Shown in pieces: positions 33,838-40,883 of a stretch of 64,000 nt of DNA. The notes beneath the pieces are model-generated. The model ran no database searches. It was not told the origin of the DNA and worked only from the letters and a program-made list of their open reading frames with translations. This DNA is from Roseibium alexandrii DFL-11. Lineage in GTDB: Bacteria > Pseudomonadota > Alphaproteobacteria > Rhizobiales > Stappiaceae. A program made the translations under genes and the position numbers. Numbering within the stretch: position 1 is the first letter of the stretch; every line of letters begins with the position of its first letter. Where the stretch lies: assembly GCF_000158095.2 (NCBI RefSeq), contig NZ_CM011002.1:2123228-2187227 (forward strand), given 5' to 3'.

Positions 33838-34941
33838 ATGGCACGATTGCAATTCACCGAAGAAGAAACGGCAGCAAGAATCGACGCGCTTTTGCGGGCT
33901 GATGATTACGGCCTAAGTCATTGGTCTTCCTACAACGGTGAACAAGTTACGTTCACTTACCGATTTGAAACCAGCAAGGCTGCTGATTTCCCATGGACAA
34001 ACGTTGGAAACACTACCGGCTTTACGGAAGCAGAGAAATCGGCGATCCGGTCTGCCCTTCAGGAATACAACAAGCACATCAATATCAACTTTGTAGAGGA
34101 TAACAGCAGCCAAGACGCTGTCCTCAGCTTTTACAAGGCAGATGATCTCTACACGGACCTGTCTGTGACCGGTGGCGGCCGCGGACGCGGAAGCTATTCA
34201 GGCGATGACTGGGATGGTGCCGCTGTATTCAACGCAAACCGGGATCTGTCTTCGCAGAGCGAGTTCGATTTGGTGCTTCATGAAATTGGTCATACCTTGG
34301 GTTTGAAGCACCCTGGCGACTACGATCGCGGCGGAAACAATCCGGCAGGACCATTTCTGCCTGCGGATGAAGACAACGAGCGATGGACAGTAATGTCCTA
34401 CAATCCGGATCCATCCACTGATATCGAACCGGATCGGCTGAAATTCTATGACATAATGGCTCTTCAGCAGTTTTGGGGCACAAACAACGGCAACCAGGAT
34501 AGCGCTCAGAACGTCATGCGCTTTTACAACACAAAAACGGAAACCCATTTTTACACAGCAAACGCCGACGAGCGCGATCAGGTCCTAGCTTATTTGGAAG
34601 ATTACATATTTGAAGGAAATATGTTCGACACCAACGCCACTGCCGAAAGCGGCATTGCTGTCTATCGCTTCCTGAACCAATCCACTGGAACGCACTTTTA
34701 TACCGCGGCGGAAGCGGAGCGCGACAGCGTCTTAGAGAACCTCCCCTCCTATCTCTTTGAAGGTGTGGCCTATCACGCGTATGAAACAGCGGATGCAGGC
34801 GAGACTGCTCTCTTCAGGTTTTACAATACGCAAAATGGAACCCACTTTTACACGGCCTCAGAAGCTGAGCGAGACTACGTCATTAACACGCTTGGTCACT
34901 TAAACTACGAGGGTGTCGCCTATTACGTCGATATGGCTTAG
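33838..34941 (+). CDS. Serralysin-like M10 metalloprotease with C-terminal DUF5648-type repeats
   Basis: This 367-residue protease has the zinc-binding motif HEIGHTLGLKHPGD (His148, Glu149, His152, His158) and the Met-turn in TVMSYNP, diagnostic of M10 metzincins. The C-terminus consists of three repeats of about 45 residues with RFYNTQNGTHFYTASEAERD-like units (DUF5648). There is no signal peptide, so type I-like secretion is likely, but no exporter is visible here. ATG 33838 is chosen; the frame is open back to 33643 through the hexanucleotide repeat. It probably degrades extracellular protein. Confidence 0.87.
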   Translation: MARLQFTEEETAARIDALLRADDYGLSHWSSYNGEQVTFTYRFETSKAADFPWTNVGNTTGFTEAEKSAIRSALQEYNKHININFVEDNSSQDAVLSFYKADDLYTDLSVTGGGRGRGSYSGDDWDGAAVFNANRDLSSQSEFDLVLHEIGHTLGLKHPGDYDRGGNNPAGPFLPADEDNERWTVMSYNPDPSTDIEPDRLKFYDIMALQQFWGTNNGNQDSAQNVMRFYNTKTETHFYTANADERDQVLAYLEDYIFEGNMFDTNATAESGIAVYRFLNQSTGTHFYTAAEAERDSVLENLPSYLFEGVAYHAYETADAGETALFRFYNTQNGTHFYTASEAERDYVINTLGHLNYEGVAYYVDMA

Positions 34942-35228
34942 TTTGTGGGTGCCTGGACTGCGACAACCACATCGCGCGAACTAATAACCCTGCGCGATGG
35001 ACCGTTGTCTATTGGTGAAACAGTCGGCTGGACGGCTCCGTTATTGTTGTATTCAGTTTACAAACAATAACAGCGGACATTCGCCGGACTTTGCGTCAAT
35101 GGCCGATATGCGGACCTTTCGGACCTTTCGCCGAGTGGGAACAACGGCCCAAAGCGGGCATTCATTCTGGTTGCGGCGAATGACCGGGAGCAGCTAAGCG
35201 TCAATATTGAAAAGTCTTGCCTTTTTGA
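34942..35228. other. Intergenic stretch holding repeat C, no gene seen
   Basis: Apart from repeat C and its surroundings (a further degenerate segment with GGCCCAAAGCGGGCATTC near 35145), I see no coding or RNA feature here. Confidence 0.5.
35047..35089 (+). repeat. Repeat C, left-type copy matching repeat A
   Basis: The segment is nearly identical to 22146-22188 (about three differences in 43 bases, including the shared TTTACAAACAATAACAGCGG). It continues into GACATTCGCCGGACTTTGCG. It lies just downstream of the sulfatase gene end and pairs with repeat D on the other side. Confidence 0.8.
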
Positions 35229-36863
35229 CTACTCGGCTGCGACTACTCCGACCTCTTCGGCATAGTCATCCCATGCCACCCTAAGCTTTTCGAGCAGATC
35301 GGGCATCTCCACTGCAAGGTCGCGTGTTTCTCCAGGGTCCTCAACCACGTTGTAGAGCCGCCATACCCCGTCACCGTAGGGCGGGGTAACCAGCATTGCC
35401 TTGTAACCGCCCTGCCGCATCCACTTATCGCCATTCATTTCCCCACCGACAAACTCGTCAGGCTGATAGAGAACCTTAGAAGATCCGTTAAGCAATGGCT
35501 TCATCGTACGTCCACGCAGGGGTAGGATGGGACGGCCGTCTATGCTGTCTGGATATTCTACGCCTGTGAGATCCAATAGCGTCGGCAGGATGTCCCAGAC
35601 ATAAGCGAAGGCATGGGCCTTCGCACCTTCTGGAATACCGGGTCCAGATAAGATCAGCGGAACTCGAATGCCACCTTCTCCGACCGTTAGCTTGAACCGA
35701 TCAATAGGGCCACTCGATGCGCTGGCGAAGCCGGGGCCGTAGGCGTAATTCGATCCGGGATGACCGAGGTTTTGGAAACTATGGTCGAATTTCGATACAA
35801 ATTCGGGATCGTCAGCATCAGGGTAATCCGCTGAGTAGAAGGGGTTCGAGCCGTTGTCGGAGAGAAATACGATTATGGTGTTTTCAAGTTCCCCGATATC
35901 TCCAAGGAAATCCACAACCCGGCCGAAGTGATAATCCATCGCATCGACCATACCGGCGTAGATTTCCATCCCCCGCGCCTCCGTCGTGCGATCTTCCTCG
36001 CTGAGTTTGTTCCATGGTTCGATCATTGACAGGAAGTTTGGCGGCGGCGCGTTCTCTGGTACAAGACCGAGCGCTTTCGCGCTCGACCAGCGTTCCTCTC
36101 TTAGAGCCTCGTATCCGCGGTCGTAGCGACCAGAGTATTTCGAGAGCCATGGCTCCGGCACCTGCAGTGGATCATGAGGGGCGGTAAAGGCGAGGTAGCC
36201 GAAGAAGGGAACGCCGTCTCCGTGATTGCTCCTAATTGCTTCGATCAACAGGTCGACATAAGTTTGGCTGGAATAGAAATCTTCGGGAAGTGTCTCGATT
36301 AATTTGCCGTTCTCAGCATAGAGCGCGGGATCGTCCATCGGCAAGATGCCCAACCGATCGCCCCAGTGGCTGGCGCCACCGACAAGCAGCGTGAATGTAC
36401 TATCAAACCCGCGGTCGAACGGAAGTGTCCCCTCTGAATGGCCTAGATGCCATTTGCCAGCCATGTAGGTGTGGTAACCGGCGGCGCCGAGAACTTCGGC
36501 TATGGAAGCCACGCGGTTATTCAGATGTCCTTCGTAGCCAGGTTGCCCAACCTGGTTGGGGGCTAGGATTTCGCCCATTGTTCCCAACCCCGCGATATGG
36601 TTGTCATTGCCAGACATGAGCATCGCGCGGGTCGGAGAGCAGGAGACCGAGGCATGGAAGTCCGTGAAAAGTATACCTTCCGCCGCCAGAGCCTCTAGAT
36701 TTGGTGTCTCGATCTCTCCACCGTAGGGGCCGATGTCCGTCCATCCCAGATCATCAGCCATGACCAACAGGATGTTTGGCCTGTCGTCAGCGATCGCAGA
36801 GTCCGCTAGGCAGACCAAGGCGCAGAGCAGAATATTGATTGTTTGAAATCGGATTGACACCAT
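35229..36863 (-). CDS. Exported arylsulfatase (sulfatase family)
   Basis: This 544-residue enzyme has a Sec signal (NILLCALVCLADSAIA) and the sulfatase consensus CSPTRAMLMSG starting at Cys75, the residue converted to formylglycine. Metal ligands are visible in DDRPNILLVMADDLGW and in VFLSDNGSNP. It should hydrolyse sulfate esters outside the cytoplasm, useful on marine sulfated polysaccharides. ATG 36863 with AAGGAGA upstream fixes the start; a frame extension to 37076 is rejected. It stands alone between repeats C and D. No maturation enzyme is visible nearby. Confidence 0.92.
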   Translation of the reverse strand: MVSIRFQTINILLCALVCLADSAIADDRPNILLVMADDLGWTDIGPYGGEIETPNLEALAAEGILFTDFHASVSCSPTRAMLMSGNDNHIAGLGTMGEILAPNQVGQPGYEGHLNNRVASIAEVLGAAGYHTYMAGKWHLGHSEGTLPFDRGFDSTFTLLVGGASHWGDRLGILPMDDPALYAENGKLIETLPEDFYSSQTYVDLLIEAIRSNHGDGVPFFGYLAFTAPHDPLQVPEPWLSKYSGRYDRGYEALREERWSSAKALGLVPENAPPPNFLSMIEPWNKLSEEDRTTEARGMEIYAGMVDAMDYHFGRVVDFLGDIGELENTIIVFLSDNGSNPFYSADYPDADDPEFVSKFDHSFQNLGHPGSNYAYGPGFASASSGPIDRFKLTVGEGGIRVPLILSGPGIPEGAKAHAFAYVWDILPTLLDLTGVEYPDSIDGRPILPLRGRTMKPLLNGSSKVLYQPDEFVGGEMNGDKWMRQGGYKAMLVTPPYGDGVWRLYNVVEDPGETRDLAVEMPDLLEKLRVAWDDYAEEVGVVAAE

Positions 36864-37030
36864 AATCTCCTTTCCTGCCGCAGTCTTCTGGAGTGATGTG
36901 AGGATCGCGTGGAGTAGGCACCGTTGGCATTGATGTATATCAGAACTAATCGTTCGTTCTCTCTGCAGCGAACGACCGAATTCCGCCCGAGTTTCGAGCT
37001 CAGCGCACCGCACCGAAGGTCTTGGATGGA

Positions 37031-37074
37031 GCTCGGAGCCGACGTTTGCTGCATCGTGAACCAATGTCCGCTCC
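37031..37074 (-). repeat. Repeat D, right-type copy matching repeat B
   Basis: On the minus strand this begins GAGCGGACATTGGTTCAC and aligns with repeat B with about seven differences over 45 bases. It lies upstream of the sulfatase start codon, so repeats C and D bracket the sulfatase gene just as A and B bracket the DUF1906 gene. Confidence 0.75.
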
Positions 37075-37093
37075 AACTCTACGGCCCTGACTT

Positions 37094-37396
37094 TTAGCGA
37101 TCCCCGCGATCTTTCTCGATCCTTGAAAAGGCTTCACGCAGATACTTGATGTCCGCCCGTATCTCGGTGACCAGTGTTACCTGGTTGAGCCGGTCGGCTC
37201 GACGCTCCAGCTCCGATCGTTCCAGGTCAACAATCCGGCGCTCAAACTGGACCTGCAATGCCTTTATCTCGGCCTGCGTCGTCCGGACCTCAATCCATGC
37301 ACCCGTTCCGGCAACGACCATGCCGACAATCGTCAGGATATTGCCGAGCGAAATATCTGCCCGGAACCTTGGCCGGCGATCTTGTGTGTCGCTCAT
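37094..37396 (-). CDS. Small membrane protein at the end of the lysis cassette
   Basis: This 100-residue protein has one hydrophobic segment (ILTIVGMVVAGTGAWIEV) and a charged coiled coil (LQVQFERRIVDLERSELERR). It follows the Rz1-like gene by one base. It may be a second holin or an accessory lysis protein. The family is not certain. Confidence 0.6.
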   Translation of the reverse strand: MSDTQDRRPRFRADISLGNILTIVGMVVAGTGAWIEVRTTQAEIKALQVQFERRIVDLERSELERRADRLNQVTLVTEIRADIKYLREAFSRIEKDRGDR

Positions 37397-37397
37397 A

Positions 37398-37694
37398 TCA
37401 ATTCCCCGTTTTCAAATCTGCCCGGTAGTTGTCATGCCAGGCGGTACATCGGCGGACGCGCGCATTGGCGCGGCCGAGCGCCTGGTCGGTCTTGATCAGG
37501 GCCACATCCAGCGGCTCGCCTTCGCGAACGCCCGAACGCTCTTTGCGCCGGCAGTCGCCCGGCAAGGCCGGATCCGGCCGCGCCTCCGCCGCCGCTTTGC
37601 CCAGCCGGTCGCCGGCCGAGTTCGCACGGTCCTCAACGGTTGCGCAGCCGCTCAAGAAGAGCGCGATCCACAACAGCATCCACGGTCGATTCAT
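37398..37694 (-). CDS. Rz1-like outer-membrane spanin lipoprotein
   Basis: This 98-residue protein has a lipoprotein signal with lipobox LSGC (residues 16-19 region) and a charged mature part. It overlaps the preceding Rz-like gene by 62 bases in another frame, the classical Rz/Rz1 arrangement. It is expected to reach from the outer membrane to the Rz partner and disrupt the envelope at lysis. The upstream extension to 37778 is shadow. Confidence 0.72.
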   Translation of the reverse strand: MNRPWMLLWIALFLSGCATVEDRANSAGDRLGKAAAEARPDPALPGDCRRKERSGVREGEPLDVALIKTDQALGRANARVRRCTAWHDNYRADLKTGN

Positions 37695-37998
37695 AGTCTT
37701 CCAACTCCTGTGCCTGTAGTGTCTGCAAGGCCTCGGCTTCCTGCAGCTGCCTTTGAAATTGAAAGTTTGCGGCTTCAAGGGCCGCAGCGCGGTCCTTGAG
37801 CACTTTCAGCTCCGCCTTAGCGGCCGACAGCTCCACCCGGGACACAAGCCCCTCCCTGGCGGCTTTCACCGCCCATCGCTTGTCGAGGACATGAAACCCA
37901 TAAAGGCCAATCGCCAGAGCCAGAACCGCGAGCGCGATCGCCGCCCGGCGCCAGCCGATGGTTTGAGTGATGAAGGTTGAAACAGCCATCCAGATCAT
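37633..37998 (-). CDS. Rz-like inner-membrane spanin
   Basis: This 121-residue protein has an N-terminal membrane segment (RRAAIALAVLALAIGLYGF) followed by a long coiled coil (LSAAKAELKVLKDRAAALEAA, LQEAEALQTLQ). That is the form of an Rz-type i-spanin. It overlaps the holin-like gene by an ATGA and contains the start of the Rz1-like gene. Confidence 0.7.
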   Translation of the reverse strand: MIWMAVSTFITQTIGWRRAAIALAVLALAIGLYGFHVLDKRWAVKAAREGLVSRVELSAAKAELKVLKDRAAALEAANFQFQRQLQEAEALQTLQAQELEDYESTVDAVVDRALLERLRNR

Positions 37999-38243
37999 TC
38001 GGCATATCCCTTCGGTGGAATGTTTGGATCGGTGTCACGCATCCCCTGCCCGCCGATCGGCAGCTGTTTTGCCGCCGCATCGAGGCCGAAGGCGGCAACG
38101 CCAAACCCGAAGATTGGCAAGGCCAACAGCTCCGCCCACTGATAGGCGGTCGTCTCGCCACCCGTCAGCAGATCGAAGATGCAAAGCAGCATGAGAAAGC
38201 CGAATAGGGTGACGGCCACTTCCCGCTTGAAAGTCTTGGTCAT
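37995..38243 (-). CDS. Holin-like small membrane protein
   Basis: This 82-residue protein has two hydrophobic segments (VAVTLFGFLMLLCIFDLL, LLALPIFGFGVAAFGLD) and a short hydrophilic tail. Between an endolysin gene and spanin genes, such a protein is probably the holin. ATG 38243 is favoured because AGGAG stands nine bases upstream; GTG 38249 is possible. Confidence 0.65.
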   Translation of the reverse strand: MTKTFKREVAVTLFGFLMLLCIFDLLTGGETTAYQWAELLALPIFGFGVAAFGLDAAAKQLPIGGQGMRDTDPNIPPKGYAE

Positions 38244-38255
38244 TTTCACGATCTC

Positions 38256-38963
38256 CTAGCGGGTCGCAGCGAAGTCGGCAGGTGCGACACTGCCTGCGCG
38301 GAGCGCCGGATACTGGCGGAACGGGAAGGTTTTCGGCCATCGGTAGGCGATGAACTTGTCTTCCGGAAACGAGCTGATCGTCACAGCGTTTTGCTGATTG
38401 CCGCCCATCAGGTGCACCCGGCGGCGCTTGGCGTCATAGCCAACGACAATCCCCACATGCCCCGCTCTTGGAGACCAGCGGATAACCCCGATCGATGCGA
38501 CGAGCGGCCCACCGGCATCAATCCCGAAGGTCTTCCAAGCCTGCGCCCAGAACGGGTTAGACGGCACCGGCTCATCTGGAAGGGTTTTCACGATCGCGGT
38601 TTCAACAGCATCGCCGCACCAGGGCAGTTTTGCCGGATCACCAAGAAAGCTGCCAAACCGCAACCAGGCCGACAAGGCCCGATTGTCCCGGCCTTCATGC
38701 AAGCCCATGCGCCGGTTCATCTCCAAAAGCCAGGGCGGCATGGTCTGCGTCGGAACATCCCGCGTCGGCACCCGGCGCCTTTGATCTGAACTGATGCGCA
38801 AGGCTTTCACCGTCGCAGCATCGGCAATGCCGGTCGGCTTGATGTGCCGCGCGATCTGAAAAGCCTTCAGTGCGGCCGTGGTCTCGTTTCCGATGACACC
38901 ATCTTCGGTGATCTGCGCGCCATGAACGTTCAACCGCATCTGCAGCCAGGTTTCAAAAGTCAT
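38256..38963 (-). CDS. Phage endolysin: peptidoglycan-binding domain plus CHAP/TIGR02594-type peptidase
   Basis: This 235-residue protein has a peptidoglycan-binding_1-like N-terminus (MRLNVHGAQITEDGVIGNET, ALKAFQIARH). The C-terminal cysteine peptidase domain has catalytic Cys in LPWCGDAVETAI and His in PRAGHVGIVVGYD. It probably cuts the peptide part of peptidoglycan at lysis. ATG 38963 has AGGAGG six bases before it, so it is chosen over 39029. It is the first lysis gene, behind a terminator. Confidence 0.82.
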   Translation of the reverse strand: MTFETWLQMRLNVHGAQITEDGVIGNETTAALKAFQIARHIKPTGIADAATVKALRISSDQRRRVPTRDVPTQTMPPWLLEMNRRMGLHEGRDNRALSAWLRFGSFLGDPAKLPWCGDAVETAIVKTLPDEPVPSNPFWAQAWKTFGIDAGGPLVASIGVIRWSPRAGHVGIVVGYDAKRRRVHLMGGNQQNAVTISSFPEDKFIAYRWPKTFPFRQYPALRAGSVAPADFAATR

Positions 38964-38989
38964 TTCAGCCTCCTGTCGGCTTTTTGAAA

Positions 38990-39021
38990 AACCATGAAAA
39001 AACCCGCCAAAAAGGCGGGTT
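38990..39021 (-). terminator. Rho-independent terminator between tail gene D and the endolysin gene
   Basis: On the minus strand arms AACCCGCC and GGCGGGTT pair perfectly around TTTTT, and a further T run follows. It ends the tail operon after gene D. The lysis genes begin 27 bases downstream and need their own promoter or readthrough. Confidence 0.88.
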
Positions 39022-39046
39022 ATGAACACTCAATTATTGCAACGAC

Positions 39047-40201
39047 CTACTCCGGCCCGTCGCCCGGATTGGAGCCAACGTTGTCCAGGTTCAGCCCGCT
39101 GCCACCGCCAGCTGCCCCATCAGCGCCGGCAGCTCCCGAGGTATCCTGTGCGCCGGTCGGTGTGCCGGGTGCGTTTTTCGATTTCCGGCTGTCTTTACCG
39201 GCACCGCCGCCAGGCTGCTTAAGCTCAAGAGCTGTTGTCGACCCACCGTTGCGATCCGCCTTGTGCGTGACCGTTACGATCCGGTAAGTGCCATCGACAC
39301 CGGGGCGCGCCCCTTTGAGCGCAAACATCGCCTCAGCCTGCGCTTCCGGCGTCAAATCCAGCAGCACGTTGCCCTCTCCGCCTTCGCGTTCCGCTTCCCG
39401 CTTGCGGGCTTCTGCGATGTTCTTGGCCTGGGATTTCGTTGCCGCTTTCGAGCGAACAAAATTGACGGCCTCGGGCAGGCCACGATCAAGCTCAATATCC
39501 ACCTCTTCGGTTTTGAATTCTGCGGCTTCCCGATCAAAATACTGAACCTTTGCCTTGGTAAAACTGCGTCTTCCGGCAAAAGGTGCAATGTCCCAATTGA
39601 TGACATTGCCCGGCTGTTTTGCGCCCGCCTGGCCGGTCACAGTGGGCAATCCGGCCTCCGCGCCGCGCTTGGCGAAAACGGCCTTCGTGTTGCGGATTTT
39701 GAAGGTTGCACCAAGCTCCCGGGCGAGCCGTTGCCCGACGTGCAGGAAACTTTCACCATCGGCAGCCAGATAGGTGCGGGCGATCGATGCAAAAGCCGGG
39801 TCCACCTTGACATCAAGCCCGACCTTGCTGCCGAGCTTTTTCAGGAAATCGCCAATCGTGCCATCATCCTGATGGATCTGCATTGGCTGCTTGATCTTGC
39901 CGCGGCTGTCAAACCCCTTCGCAGACACCCGCAACAACCGGCCACCACCCCGCGATCCGCTTGAGCGAACGGTATCGACAACACCGCTGAACACCAGAAC
40001 ACCGTTCAGAAAAACGAGCAGAGATGCACCTTCCGACGGCAGGGCCAATTGCCCGCCCGTATCATCAAGGGTGAGCGCGCATGTGTCAGATGCGCTGCCC
40101 TCCTTGTCTGTAACAGTGATGTCAATCAGGAACGGGCGCATCGATATGGTCATATCCTGACCATTAACGAGCACCTTCCAGTGCGTTTTCCAATGAGCCA
40201 C
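39047..40201 (-). CDS. Phage late control/tail hub protein D (P2 gpD type)
   Basis: This 384-residue protein matches P2 gpD, a baseplate hub of the VgrG gp27-like fold. Blocks are SEGASLLVFLNGVLVFSG, FDSRGKIKQPMQIHQDDGT and GQRLARELGATFKIRNTKAV. The last 60 residues are Gly/Ala/Ser rich and variable. It ends the tail operon after gpX, and a terminator follows it. Confidence 0.88.
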   Translation of the reverse strand: MAHWKTHWKVLVNGQDMTISMRPFLIDITVTDKEGSASDTCALTLDDTGGQLALPSEGASLLVFLNGVLVFSGVVDTVRSSGSRGGGRLLRVSAKGFDSRGKIKQPMQIHQDDGTIGDFLKKLGSKVGLDVKVDPAFASIARTYLAADGESFLHVGQRLARELGATFKIRNTKAVFAKRGAEAGLPTVTGQAGAKQPGNVINWDIAPFAGRRSFTKAKVQYFDREAAEFKTEEVDIELDRGLPEAVNFVRSKAATKSQAKNIAEARKREAEREGGEGNVLLDLTPEAQAEAMFALKGARPGVDGTYRIVTVTHKADRNGGSTTALELKQPGGGAGKDSRKSKNAPGTPTGAQDTSGAAGADGAAGGGSGLNLDNVGSNPGDGPE

Positions 40202-40212
40202 CTGGTCAGCTC

Positions 40213-40437
40213 CTACCCGAACAACGTGACGACTTCACGGGTCGCAAAAGGTTCTTCAAGAGGGAGATCCGGCACAATCACGCTGTCGCCCGGAACCAAG
40301 AGAACGCCTTTGGCCGCAAGCCCCGGATTGAGTTCCAGCATCTCTTCCAGCAGCTCTTGCCCGCGCACACCGTGGATGCGCCACAACAAAAGATCGGCGG
40401 GCAGATTGTCGCCTCTTACTTTGACCGTTTGCGGCAT
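40213..40437 (-). CDS. Tail protein X (LysM-like)
   Basis: This 74-residue protein has the LysM-like core of P2 gpX (DLLLWRIHGVRGQELLEEML, ELNPGLAAKGVLLVPGDSV). It binds near the tail hub during assembly. Position between U and D is the usual P2 order. Confidence 0.88.
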   Translation of the reverse strand: MPQTVKVRGDNLPADLLLWRIHGVRGQELLEEMLELNPGLAAKGVLLVPGDSVIVPDLPLEEPFATREVVTLFG

Positions 40438-40442
40438 GACAA

Positions 40443-40883
40443 TCAGTTCCTGAATGCATCGAACAGGTTCAGAAGCCCGGAAATCACGGACGATGCCTCA
40501 TCGTTATCCGGCTGAACCTTCTTCAAGGTGATGGTGTATTTGACAGAAAAGCCGACACCATTGCGCAACAGATCCTGGTGCGTTTCGCTCATCTTGGTGA
40601 TTGAAAAGGTACCCAGCCGGAACCCGTCCCCACGCATGACCGGAACACGTGCTCCGGACATGCGCATCTGGTGGGCTGTCTCCAGTTCGGTCAAGCCGCC
40701 GATTTTCGAAGGTATCAGCAGCCCTGACAGGGATATTTCGTCTTTGCCCTCACCTGTGAACTCCGAAGGCGCGAGCCCGCCGATTACGGGCTTCTCGGCA
40801 AGATCTGCTGTGCTGTTGCGGGTCACCTCGTCCGCATTGAACGGACGGGTGTCCATAGCCAATGTTCCGATCAGGTAGAGCAT
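40443..40883 (-). CDS. Tail protein U
   Basis: This 146-residue protein matches P2 gpU: GGLAPSEFTGEGKDEISLSG, KIGGLTELETAHQMRMSG and FSITKMSETHQDLLRNG. It probably takes part in tail-tip or sheath completion. It overlaps the tape-measure stop by one base. Confidence 0.88.
   Translation of the reverse strand: MLYLIGTLAMDTRPFNADEVTRNSTADLAEKPVIGGLAPSEFTGEGKDEISLSGLLIPSKIGGLTELETAHQMRMSGARVPVMRGDGFRLGTFSITKMSETHQDLLRNGVGFSVKYTITLKKVQPDNDEASSVISGLLNLFDAFRN

Noticed and set aside
36864..37076. N-terminal extension of the sulfatase
   Set aside because: It overlaps repeat D and places a signal peptide internally; ATG 36863 follows AAGGAGA and starts a proper signal peptide.
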